Source: an uncultured Oscillospiraceae bacterium
GTDB taxonomy: Bacteria; Bacillota; Clostridia; Oscillospirales; Oscillospiraceae
NCBI GenBank assembly: GCA_910584395.1
Contig: CAJUAS010000041.1
Coordinates: forward strand, 1 to 13,559
Direction of reading: 5' to 3'
DNA: 13,559 bases
A program made the position numbers and the translations under genes. The stretch's first letter is position 1, and each line of letters begins with the position of its first letter. Under the pieces are notes generated by a model. The model ran no database searches. It was not told the origin of the DNA and saw only the letters and a list, made by a program, of their open reading frames with translations. This document shows positions 5,911 through 13,289 of this stretch, in pieces.

Positions 5911-8706
5911 TCAGTCCGCATAGACGAAAGCGCCAATGCCGGGGGTGGCGGGGATCGCAGTCCCGGCCAGATCCCGGTCGCTGAACATCCCGTCGCTCAT
6001 GCTGGGCAGAACCGCGCCCATCCCTTCATAGGTGTTCGTCGCCAGACGGTAGGCCTCCGCACCCGTGCCGCCCACGAAGAGACCGTCGGCGGAGTTCGCG
6101 GTGAGGTTGCCCTTGTCGGTGGGGGCGTTGGTGATGCCGATAAAGAGGTTGTTTCGGAAGTCCGTGCTGTTGGCGCACCAGTTCTCTACTGTGCCGGGGG
6201 TCTGCTCCACATAGTAGAAGATGTTGTTATAGAACTTATACGGGGTGGCGGCCTGTCCGGTACGTCCGAGGAGGAAGATCTTCCCGTTTTTCAAGGTAGT
6301 GCTGTCCAAAATGAAGGTGTTGTTATACACTTCGGTGTTGAGACCCTTTTCCCCGTTTCGGAACCAGCCCATGCCGCCCGGGATGGTCGTGTTGGGGTTG
6401 TAGCCCTCCCGCTCACTGACATTGTAACGGATCCATGTGTTCATGGAGGTGTATTGGTTCTCCTCACAGCACAGCATCATAAAGCAGGCGTTGTTGTGGA
6501 GGTAGTTGAACTGCACCCACGTATTCTGGTTCAGCGCGTCCACCTCAATGCCCTGACCGTCCTGAATGTTGACGCCCTTGGAGACATTGGTGTTGCCCAC
6601 AGCGTGGATCGTGGCGTCCACCCCGTTGAGGAAGCACTCGTTATACTGGAATACCGTATTGTCCGAGTTCCAGTTGAACATACCCACAGCGGCACGGAAT
6701 GGGTTGGACATATGGATGGCACAGCGGCTGACCGTGTTGTGTTCCACGACGGCGTTGCTCCAGCTGTCCACGATGAGGCCGTCGCCGTCGATCTCCCGCA
6801 GGATGTTGTTGGCCACGTAGAGGTTGCGGCCGGGATAGTAGGAGTAGGCCCTGTTATACTCCCCGGAGGGGAAGGAGGGCCATGCAGCGCCGCTGTCCTG
6901 ATAGCTACGGAAGCCCCACACGGTCAGGGAGTTGATGCCGTCGCGGCCGCACTGGTAGATCTCACAGTTGGTGATGCTCACGTCCACGAAGCAGGAAGGC
7001 ACGGGGGTCGCCGCCTGCGTGCCCACGTTGAACTGGATGCCGCCGCTGGTTTTGCCGGCGTTGATGCCCGGGCCGCGGAAGCCGTGGATCTTCAGGTTGT
7101 CAAACACAAAGTGGGACAGGTCGCCCTGATCCACGTTGACCACGCGGAGGCCCGCGTTAAACACGTCCAAATCGCCCACGAGGTAGAACTCAGGGTCGTA
7201 GGAGGGGTCGTGGAGCTCCAGATCCCGGATCTCCCAATACTCCACGTTCTCCAGCCAGATCGTGCCGTTCACCTTGCGGGTGGTCACGCTGCCGGCACCC
7301 AAGGCATAGTTAAAAACACCGTCGGGGTCGGGCTGGAGGACGGGGCGGGCTTCGCCGCCGTACTTGCCCACCATAATGGGAGCGTCGGCGTTGCCCGAGC
7401 CATGGGGGCGGAACATCCCGGTAAAGGTGTCCCCGGATTTGAATAGAATTCGGTCGCCGGGCACAAAGGAAATGGTGTTCAGCTTCTCAATGCTCTGAAG
7501 GGCGGTCTCGGGGGTGAGACCGTCGTTGGTGTCGCGGCCGTCTGCGGCCACATAATAGCTCCGGCTGGCCCCTTGGGCCACGGTGAAGCTGCCCGTGCGG
7601 CTCTCGCCGCCGCAGGCGGCGGTGAGGGACACCGCCCGCTCGCCGCTCAGGCTGGCGGACACCGGCTCAAAGTCCACGGTCACCGTCTTGTTGCCGTCAT
7701 AGACGAAGCGGGAGCGCCGGAAGCCGGCGGGAGCGCCGTCCACGGTAAGGGTAAAGGTGATATCGTCCGCCGTGGGAGCTACCGTAGGCTTCTCCGCCAG
7801 CGTGACCACCGCCGTGCCGTTGGTCACGCGCAGGCTCTCGATCCTCGCGGCCACCATTTCGGCGTTGGGGTCGGCGGCCAGCGTATAGTCCAGCGGGATG
7901 CTTACCCCCTGATAGGTAAGGATCACATGGATGGTCTGCTCCACCGCAGCTGCGGCGATGGGTGCAAAGCGCAGGGTATCTCCCTCCGCCGTCAGGGACA
8001 GCGTTCTGGCCTCCTCGGAATTGAGGGAAGAGGTATAGACCGCGGTAAAGCCCGCCATGTTGAGGTCATTGCCTTGGACGGTAATGCTGCCGTTGGTGAT
8101 CTCGGCCCGGTCTACGTCGCCCTTGACCTTCAAAGAGGCGTCGTCCACATAGAGTACACTGTTATTGGGATTCCAAAGGCAGACACGCACAGTGCCCGAG
8201 GTGTACGCAAACTCGATGCGGTGCTGCACCCAGTCCCCTACGGCGGATACGTCCACTTCCATGCCGCCCACCTTGGAACCGTTCACCTTCACCTCGATGG
8301 TCGTGGGGTCGCCGCCGCCCTGATTGGCGGCAGCCACCTTCGTCCACACCGTGTAGACATAGGTCAAACCGGTCTGCAGGCCCACAATGTCCTGCTCCAG
8401 CGCAGTTCCGTCGTTGTTGACCGGGCTCACCTTGACGGACTTGCTTCCGCTATGGTGCGCTTCGGTCACGATGGCCGCGTTGTTGTACTTCGTCCAGCAG
8501 CCGATCCGCGCGGCGTTCTCAGCTTCGCTGTTCGCGCCGGCGTTCCGGAGGCTGGAGGATTCAAACCCCGGATCGGTGATACACTCTGTTTTTTCATAAG
8601 TCGCGCCCGCAGCAAAAGCCGCGCTCCATCCCGGAACCGCCATCGTACACAGCATAGCGACACAGAGAAGAAGGGAAAGCACCGGGCGAAAACGTTTCAT
8701 TTTCAT
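5911..8706 (-). CDS. Secreted right-handed parallel beta-helix protein with CBM-like N-terminus
   Basis: 931 aa. Signal peptide about 1-32 (cleavage AFA|AG). Residues 37-196 form a CBM4/9-like jelly-roll pattern, opening CITDPGFE and closing with a YVDDASL strand. Residues about 200-380 look like two Ig-like beta-sandwich segments. From about 383 to the end is a parallel beta-helix of the carbohydrate-active type, opening YYVAADGRDTNDGLTPETA, then PGDRILFKSGDTF, followed by many Asn-rich turns (VEHNTVSRC, FQYNECFLN, VQFNYLHNN, VYNNTFILD). The fold is shared by polysaccharide lyases and by several glycoside hydrolase families (for example GH110, GH120, GH141); I cannot assign one or name catalytic residues. 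There is no SLH domain or sortase motif, unlike its neighbours, so it is probably released or held by binding. ATG at 8706 follows AAAGGAG with 7-nt spacing. Second gene of the putative operon. Confidence 0.82.
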   Translation of the reverse strand: MKMKRFRPVLSLLLCVAMLCTMAVPGWSAAFAAGATYEKTECITDPGFESSSLRNAGANSEAENAARIGCWTKYNNAAIVTEAHHSGSKSVKVSPVNNDGTALEQDIVGLQTGLTYVYTVWTKVAAANQGGGDPTTIEVKVNGSKVGGMEVDVSAVGDWVQHRIEFAYTSGTVRVCLWNPNNSVLYVDDASLKVKGDVDRAEITNGSITVQGNDLNMAGFTAVYTSSLNSEEARTLSLTAEGDTLRFAPIAAAAVEQTIHVILTYQGVSIPLDYTLAADPNAEMVAARIESLRVTNGTAVVTLAEKPTVAPTADDITFTLTVDGAPAGFRRSRFVYDGNKTVTVDFEPVSASLSGERAVSLTAACGGESRTGSFTVAQGASRSYYVAADGRDTNDGLTPETALQSIEKLNTISFVPGDRILFKSGDTFTGMFRPHGSGNADAPIMVGKYGGEARPVLQPDPDGVFNYALGAGSVTTRKVNGTIWLENVEYWEIRDLELHDPSYDPEFYLVGDLDVFNAGLRVVNVDQGDLSHFVFDNLKIHGFRGPGINAGKTSGGIQFNVGTQAATPVPSCFVDVSITNCEIYQCGRDGINSLTVWGFRSYQDSGAAWPSFPSGEYNRAYSYYPGRNLYVANNILREIDGDGLIVDSWSNAVVEHNTVSRCAIHMSNPFRAAVGMFNWNSDNTVFQYNECFLNGVDATIHAVGNTNVSKGVNIQDGQGIEVDALNQNTWVQFNYLHNNACFMMLCCEENQYTSMNTWIRYNVSEREGYNPNTTIPGGMGWFRNGEKGLNTEVYNNTFILDSTTLKNGKIFLLGRTGQAATPYKFYNNIFYYVEQTPGTVENWCANSTDFRNNLFIGITNAPTDKGNLTANSADGLFVGGTGAEAYRLATNTYEGMGAVLPSMSDGMFSDRDLAGTAIPATPGIGAFVYAD

Positions 8707-8752
8707 GGGTCTTCTCCTTTATTCAAAGATTTTGCCGGATATCAGCTCGCTT

Positions 8753-8770
8753 ACGCCTCTCAAAAGGCGT
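8753..8770 (-). other. Small intercistronic hairpin
   Basis: A 6-bp stem (ACGCCT/AGGCGT) with a 6-nt loop lies 8 nt after the stop of the SLH/LRR gene. It is short and has no U-tract, so read-through into the beta-helix gene is expected. It could partly attenuate transcription or mark an mRNA processing site. Confidence 0.3.
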
Positions 8771-8778
8771 GCTGTGCT

Positions 8779-11700
8779 TCAGGCCGGGAAGGTATCGGCG
8801 TAACGCTGGAGGATGGCCGCAGCCTCGGCGCGGGTGATGGTCGCCTTGGGCGCAAGCAGCTCGCCGCCGCGGCCCTGAAGCAGACCCTTCTCCACGCACC
8901 ATGCCAGAGCGTCCACGGCCCAGTCGCCGGCGGTCTCGCGGTCGGTGAACTTCTCCAAAGCCTTGGCGTTGAGGGTCGTGTCGCGACCGGCCTGCTTGGC
9001 GTAGCGGTACAGCATGACCGCCATCTGCTCCCGGCTCAGCGCATCGTCGCCGCCAAAGGCGGTGTCGGAAACACCCTTGAGGATGCCCTTGTCAACACCC
9101 CACGCCACGGCGTCGCCATACCACGCGTCCGCCTTCACGTCTTGGAAGGCCGCCTTCACGCCGACTTCAGGGCCGCCCTCCATATTATACAGGATCTGGG
9201 CCATCATGCCCCGGGAGAGCGTGGTTTCGGGAGAGAACCGATCCGAGCCGACGCCCTTCATCAATCCTTGGGCGGCCACAGCGGCCACCGCCTTGGCATA
9301 CCACGCGTTCGGGGCTACGTCCACGAAGGCGACGGGCTTGTCGGTCAGCGGCACGTCAGGCTCTTTGACCTCCTCTTCGCCGGGCTTGCCGGGGGTGGGA
9401 CGGGAAGATCCGCCGGAAGAACCACCGGACGAGCCACCGCCGGAAGGCTCAGTGGGCTGGGCGGGCTGCTTGCCTTCCTCCGTCCACTTGGCGGTGAGGT
9501 TCAGATCGGCGGTAATGGCCGCGGTGAGTACAAAGCGAGTACCCTCTGGAGTGAACCAGCCGTCAAAGGTATAGCCGGCGCGGCTGACCGTGGGCATTTG
9601 GGTCAAGGGGATGGACTCCCCTTCCGTGACGGTGATCGCGTTTTTACCCTTCAGCGTGCCGCCGTCGGGATCAAAACGCACGGTATAGCGGGGGATCGCC
9701 GTCCATACGGCACGAACCACGGTGTCGCCCGTGATCACCGTGTCGGCGGTAAAGGCCGCGCCGGAGGCGTCCACCCAGCCGCCAAAGAGATAACCCTCCC
9801 GGACGGGGTCGGCGGGCATATCGCTGCCCATCGTGCCGCCTTGCGCCACGGAATAGGCCACGCCGTCAATGGTGACCGTGCAGACCGCGGTAAACGTGCC
9901 GCCCCACTGGGCGGTAAACACACTCCCGCCGGGCTGCCCTTTCACTGCGCTGCCTCCCGCCAGCATGGCCTCGGTGTTCCCCACCCGCCAGCCGGTAAAT
10001 GCCTCGCCGCCCTTGGGCGGGAGGGCGGGCAGCACGCCGCCCTGAAGGGTAACGCCGGTCAGGTCGCCGCCGTTCACGTTGGCGAAGTAGGCGTCCTTGC
10101 CGCCGGAGCGCGCCAGCGCAGGGGCGGGGGCGGTTTGGGTGTAGATGATCGCCCCGTCCTGATGGAGGAAGGGCAGCAGACTGTCAAAGTCAGAATAAGC
10201 GGAGGCGGGGGCGTCTCCTTGGAACACCACATTCAGCTTGTTGTGGTGGCTGATAGCTTGGAACGCGCTGGCGGGGATGCCGGACAGGTCATCCCCGGTC
10301 ACGGTCACGTCCCGCAGGCGGGTGCAGCAGGAGAACGCGCCGGTTCCCATGGTGGTCAGCCCGGCAGGCAGGGTCACGCTCCGCAAACCGATCGCGCCCC
10401 GGAATGCGTTCGGGCCGATCTCGGTGAGGGAGGCGGGGAACTCCACCGCCTCTACCTTGGTGCTCTCAAAGGCGCTCTCGCCGATGCGTTCCAGCCCCTC
10501 CGGCAGAGTAAGGCGGGTCATATTGGTAAACTTGAAAGCGTTGTCGCCCACGGCGGTGATGCCGAGGCCAATGGAGACCGACTTCAACGTCCGGTCGCCC
10601 ATCGTGTTCAGCCACGGGGCGGTCTCGGTGTTTCCCGAGGAAACGTCCCGGATCGCGCCATTGCCCCCAAAGTACAGCCGGTTGTCCCCGGTGCGGGCGA
10701 AGGTCACCGAGCCGGGCGTGACCCCCGCGTCGCCGGAGCGGACAATCTGGCTGGTGGTAGTTCCGTCCTGCATGGTGATGGTGCAGCCCATCACGCCGAA
10801 TGCGCCCTGCTCATCCATGGTCAAGCTGGAGGCATAGTTGGCCGCCACGGTGACGCTGGTCACCATGGAGGGTACGGTAAAGGTGACTTGGCCGTCCACG
10901 CTGATCGTGCCGCCCGTGGGGATGACAAAGTCTCCGTCCTCGTTGGCCTCAATGGGCGTGCCGTCCGCTGCTGCGGCGGTCACTGTCCGGCCGTCGTCCA
11001 CATGGGGATGGAGGAAATAGATGTAGCTGGAACCGTAGATGCCCACCTGCCCCTGATCTGCCTGAGGCGTCCAGAAATTGGTCTGCCATGAGGCATTTGT
11101 CGTGTGGCGCTCGGTAACATAGAGGGCGAGCTTACGGTTTCCCATGGCGATCCGGTACGCCCCGTTGACGCCGGGGCGGCTGCTGATCTCCAGCGCACCG
11201 GCTGCGCCTACAGTCGTCGCGCCGCTGAAGTTCAGGTAGTTTCCGCCGTTCGAAAGGGTGTAACCGCTCTCCATTGTCCCGGCAGTGAGAAGCAGTTTGT
11301 CCAGTGTGACCTTCGTGTTGCTTCCGGCCAAATAGCCGGCCAGCTCGCCGTTTTCATCCCGGCCCAGCCGCGCGGCCAGAACGCCCTGACCGACAACCAC
11401 GCCGTTATTGGGCTGGCTGGGAGTGGGGTTAAGATACAGCGCGTACACCGCCGTGTCCCCCTCTACGCCGCTCTGAGCCAGCACCAAGTACTTTCCTTCG
11501 GCGGTGTCGGGCAGCTCGGAGGGGTCTTTGGTGAACAGGTCATACCCCTTCAAAACCATGCCCGAGACCCATTCCGGCTCGGCGCTCAGCTGAGCCGGAA
11601 TGTCTGCGGAGACCTCCCCGGCCGCGGTATCCACGGGAATGGCCGCGTCCGAGAGAACAGGCAATTCTTCGAAGAAAGCGGACTCCTCCTCTGCCACGGC

Positions 11701-11898
11701 GGGCAGTTCGTCCATAAAGTCAGCTTCCGTGTCCATGGGAACAGGCTGTTCCTCCGGCTTCTGGGCCGGTTCTGTATTTTCGTTGACAGTGACCCCGTCC
11801 GCCAATGCGGCGTCTTCCTTCGCCGCCATGGCCGGGGTAAGGAGAAACGTCAACAGCATACAGACCGATAACAGAGCCGATAAGATTCGTTTCTTCAT
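8779..11898 (-). CDS. SLH-anchored surface protein with BspA-type LRR and InlB-type repeats
   Basis: 1039 aa from ATG at 11898, chosen for the AAGGAGG 6 nt upstream and the clean signal peptide that starts there (1-25, cleavage AMA|AK). Order: acidic Pro/Glu-rich segment 26-108, probably disordered; trefoil-like module about 110-295, similar in pattern to two regions of the sialidase; beta-rich region 296-425; BspA-like LRR_5 repeats about 430-557 (motifs such as LTLPEGLERIGESAF and VTLPAGLTTMGTGAF); three InlB B/Flg_new-type repeats about 600-807, with GYLFGGW and GYTFDGW signatures; Gly/Ser/Pro linker; three SLH domains about 850-1039, ending near an ITRAEAAAIL motif. No enzyme motif is visible. 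LRR_5 and InlB repeats suggest adhesion or glycan/protein binding at the cell surface, held by SLH binding to the secondary cell wall polymer. First gene of the putative operon. Confidence 0.92.
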   Translation of the reverse strand: MKKRILSALLSVCMLLTFLLTPAMAAKEDAALADGVTVNENTEPAQKPEEQPVPMDTEADFMDELPAVAEEESAFFEELPVLSDAAIPVDTAAGEVSADIPAQLSAEPEWVSGMVLKGYDLFTKDPSELPDTAEGKYLVLAQSGVEGDTAVYALYLNPTPSQPNNGVVVGQGVLAARLGRDENGELAGYLAGSNTKVTLDKLLLTAGTMESGYTLSNGGNYLNFSGATTVGAAGALEISSRPGVNGAYRIAMGNRKLALYVTERHTTNASWQTNFWTPQADQGQVGIYGSSYIYFLHPHVDDGRTVTAAAADGTPIEANEDGDFVIPTGGTISVDGQVTFTVPSMVTSVTVAANYASSLTMDEQGAFGVMGCTITMQDGTTTSQIVRSGDAGVTPGSVTFARTGDNRLYFGGNGAIRDVSSGNTETAPWLNTMGDRTLKSVSIGLGITAVGDNAFKFTNMTRLTLPEGLERIGESAFESTKVEAVEFPASLTEIGPNAFRGAIGLRSVTLPAGLTTMGTGAFSCCTRLRDVTVTGDDLSGIPASAFQAISHHNKLNVVFQGDAPASAYSDFDSLLPFLHQDGAIIYTQTAPAPALARSGGKDAYFANVNGGDLTGVTLQGGVLPALPPKGGEAFTGWRVGNTEAMLAGGSAVKGQPGGSVFTAQWGGTFTAVCTVTIDGVAYSVAQGGTMGSDMPADPVREGYLFGGWVDASGAAFTADTVITGDTVVRAVWTAIPRYTVRFDPDGGTLKGKNAITVTEGESIPLTQMPTVSRAGYTFDGWFTPEGTRFVLTAAITADLNLTAKWTEEGKQPAQPTEPSGGGSSGGSSGGSSRPTPGKPGEEEVKEPDVPLTDKPVAFVDVAPNAWYAKAVAAVAAQGLMKGVGSDRFSPETTLSRGMMAQILYNMEGGPEVGVKAAFQDVKADAWYGDAVAWGVDKGILKGVSDTAFGGDDALSREQMAVMLYRYAKQAGRDTTLNAKALEKFTDRETAGDWAVDALAWCVEKGLLQGRGGELLAPKATITRAEAAAILQRYADTFPA

Positions 11899-11904
11899 AA
11901 CGGA

Positions 11905-11911
11905 CCTCCTT
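11905..11911 (-). promoter_or_regulatory. Strong ribosome binding site that decides the SLH/LRR start
   Basis: The minus strand reads AAGGAGG, 6 nt before ATG at 11898. The reading frame is open for 39 more codons upstream (to 12015), but that extension has no signal peptide character and contains this RBS, so it is excluded. Confidence 0.9.
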
Positions 11912-11963
11912 GTAAGAGTGTGGCTTGCGCCGCAAAAGCTACGGACTGAATAGATCTGAACAA

Positions 11964-12058
11964 TTTGCCGTTTTACCGTTGACCGCAGTGCCGCTTTGTC
12001 GTGCGCGGCCCGCACATGGCTCCTCCCCTGCCGATGTATGAATTATTGTTTGCCGTTT
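11964..12058. repeat. Paired TTTGCCGTTT boxes in the operon leader
   Basis: The 10-mer TTTGCCGTTT occurs at 11964-11973 and 12049-12058, 85 bp apart (close to eight helical turns). Each copy is followed by degenerate half-repeats: TTTTACCG and TTGACCG after the first; GTTTGTC, ATGTCC and CTTGTCC after the second. Direct repeats with helical phasing are typical of AraC-family targets, but no binding site is known here. Confidence 0.35.
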
Positions 12059-12132
12059 GTCAGATGTCCGCTTGTCCACTGAATTCAGAAACGGGAGCGC
12101 GGACTTCTCTCCCCAGTTCCCTTCTATCACCT

Positions 12133-12161
12133 ATACTAAGCCCTTCCCCCCGCTGTTTCAA
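12133..12161 (-). promoter_or_regulatory. Candidate sigma-A promoter of the surface operon
   Basis: The minus strand reads TTGAAA (12161-12156), a 17-nt spacer, then TAGTAT (12138-12133). This matches the consensus at 5/6 and 4/6 with ideal spacing. Transcription would start near 12126, giving a leader of about 230 nt before ATG at 11898. Not tested. Confidence 0.5.
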
Positions 12162-12226
12162 TCTTAACTCTACGATAGTTTTTAGAAATTGTGCTTTTCG
12201 CCCCGTCATATTCTCCAATGTATTTC

Positions 12227-12255
12227 TTTACTTCTTGCGTCAATTATGTTAAATT
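12227..12255 (+). promoter_or_regulatory. Candidate promoter of the AraC-family gene
   Basis: TTTACT, a 17-nt spacer and TAAATT, each 4/6 to consensus, in an AT-rich stretch. It would start transcription about 25 nt before the GTG start codon, just upstream of the RBS. Weak, and other hexamer pairs are possible. Confidence 0.3.
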
Positions 12256-12274
12256 AGTACATAGCTTTTTGTGC

Positions 12275-12283
12275 GGAGGTGAT
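12275..12283 (+). promoter_or_regulatory. Ribosome binding site that decides the GTG start of the regulator
   Basis: GGAGGTGAT is an excellent anti-16S match. The GGAGG core ends 7 nt before the GTG at 12287. Upstream in-frame ATG codons (such as 12191) have no such site and encode a stretch unlike AraC-family N-termini. Confidence 0.88.
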
Positions 12284-12286
12284 CTT

Positions 12287-13165
12287 GTGAGTTTACTGCG
12301 TTGGGAAAACAGCGAAGACAGCCCCGTCTCTCCCCTTCCGCAGCCTTTGAAGCTGCTGTATTTTTCCACGGCGAAATATGAGCATGACTGGCATTGCACC
12401 CTTCACACCCATCAATGTATAGAGATCTTTTACATTGTGAAGGGCAGCGGCAGTTTTCGTGTGGAAGACACCTCCTTTCCCATTGCCCACGACGATGTTG
12501 TCGTCATCAATTCCGGCGTGGCACACACCGAGGTATCCTCCGCCCATGACCCGCTGGAATACATTGTTCTGGGCATCAGCGGAAATGACTTTCTTCTGGG
12601 CGGTCAGCAGGATCAGCGCTATTGTATCCTGACCGACCTCTCCACTACTCGGCCTCTGCTGCCCTATCTGAAGAATATCTCCTTGGAGATCACCCAAAAG
12701 AAAGCGCATTATCAAAACGTCGTCCAACACATTTTTCACATTCTCGCCATTCAGCTGCTCCGCAGCCAGTCCGCCGCCTCCTTTACCTCCAAGAGCGGAA
12801 ACGTCAATCCAAAGTGTGCCCAGATCAAGCGGTACATCGACAATCACTATAAAGAAAACATTACCGTTGACACCCTTGCCAGCGTGGCCTTTTTGAGCCG
12901 CTCCTATCTGATCCACATCTTCACGAAGGAATATGGCGAACCGCCCATCAGCTATCTCACCAAACGGCGGATCGAGGAAAGCCGTTACCTTTTGGCACAG
13001 ACGGATTACAGCATCTTGGAGATCGGATTGATGGTGGGCTTTACCTCCGGCAGCTATTTCAGCCAGAGCTTTCGCCGTTTGGAGGGGATCAGCCCCAAGG
13101 AATACCGCCGCCGCGCGCAGGCGGAGGCGTTTAAGGAAGTCCATCAATCCTTTGACTACATTTAG
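12287..13165 (+). CDS. AraC/XylS-family transcriptional regulator
   Basis: 292 aa from GTG at 12287, a usual length for the family. The N-terminal part (about 25-165) is a cupin-type sensory domain with LHTHQCIEIFYIVKGSG (His40, His42, Glu46 in the sugar-binding-barrel position) and a following DDVVVINSGVAH strand pair. The C-terminal part (about 177-278) has both helix-turn-helix units, with the family signature SILEIGLMVGFTSGSYFSQ and the closing GISPKEYRRR. It is transcribed divergently from the surface-protein operon across a 388-bp control region, the usual arrangement for a local activator of carbohydrate genes. The inducing ligand cannot be read; a sugar released by the sialidase or the beta-helix protein is a reasonable guess. 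Its GC content looks lower than that of the surface genes. Transcription ends at the hairpin at 13234-13263. Confidence 0.95.
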   Translation: MSLLRWENSEDSPVSPLPQPLKLLYFSTAKYEHDWHCTLHTHQCIEIFYIVKGSGSFRVEDTSFPIAHDDVVVINSGVAHTEVSSAHDPLEYIVLGISGNDFLLGGQQDQRYCILTDLSTTRPLLPYLKNISLEITQKKAHYQNVVQHIFHILAIQLLRSQSAASFTSKSGNVNPKCAQIKRYIDNHYKENITVDTLASVAFLSRSYLIHIFTKEYGEPPISYLTKRRIEESRYLLAQTDYSILEIGLMVGFTSGSYFSQSFRRLEGISPKEYRRRAQAEAFKEVHQSFDYI

Positions 13166-13231
13166 AGCGAACCCCATCGCCAGCATGGCGGCAAGCCGCC
13201 CGCGTCCTCCCGTTTCCTACAGGCATCCATC

Positions 13232-13270
13232 AAAAAGGGCCTCGGCTTTCGCCGAGGCCCTTTGCTTGTT
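13232..13270. terminator. Bidirectional rho-independent terminator
   Basis: A 13-bp perfect stem (13234-13246 with 13251-13263) has a TTTC loop; read on the minus strand the loop is GAAA. The plus side continues TTTGCTTGTT and the minus side gives a run of five T. It lies between the convergent AraC-type gene (stop 13165) and the SLH gene entering from the right (stop 13290), so it can serve both. Confidence 0.92.
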
Positions 13271-13289
13271 CGATGGAACGAGCTTGTTG

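Larger units (their letters stand above)
11899..12286. promoter_or_regulatory. Divergent control region between the surface operon and the AraC-type regulator
   Basis: 388 bp without a supported gene, with AT-rich patches at 12040-12050 and 12165-12270. It contains a candidate operon promoter (12133-12161), a candidate regulator promoter (12227-12255), repeated TTTGCCGTTT boxes and a small GC hairpin (12001-12015). If the 12133-12161 promoter is used, the operon leader is about 230 nt. I recognise no riboswitch or T-box sequence in it. A weaker alternative operon promoter (CTGACA-17-CATACA on the minus strand, within about 12035-12064) would put one box in its spacer. Confidence 0.6.

Noticed and set aside
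3652..7446. Very long plus-strand open frame (1264 codons) opposite the sialidase, foldase-relative and beta-helix genes
   Set aside because: It spans three real minus-strand genes and the gaps between them, has no recognisable domains or RBS, and is Gly/Val/His-rich as expected for the antisense of GC-rich code.
7573..11091. Long plus-strand open frame (1172 codons) opposite the beta-helix and SLH/LRR genes
   Set aside because: Low-complexity antisense composition with no domain. The minus strand has signal peptides, RBSs and clear SLH/LRR motifs.
11899..12015. Upstream extension of the SLH/LRR protein to ATG at 12015
   Set aside because: It would bury the signal peptide behind 39 residues and overlaps the strong RBS for the 11898 start.
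11939..12130. 63-codon minus-strand frame in the operon leader
   Set aside because: It starts with GTG almost at the predicted transcription start and has no RBS. A leader peptide cannot be excluded, but nothing supports it.
12191..12286. Upstream extension of the AraC-type protein to ATG at 12191
   Set aside because: There is no RBS there, it overlaps the likely promoter, and a near-perfect RBS precedes GTG at 12287.
12293..13186. Minus-strand open frame (297 codons) opposite the AraC-family gene
   Set aside because: The plus strand carries an excellent RBS, a cupin and both HTH motifs. The antisense product matches nothing I know.
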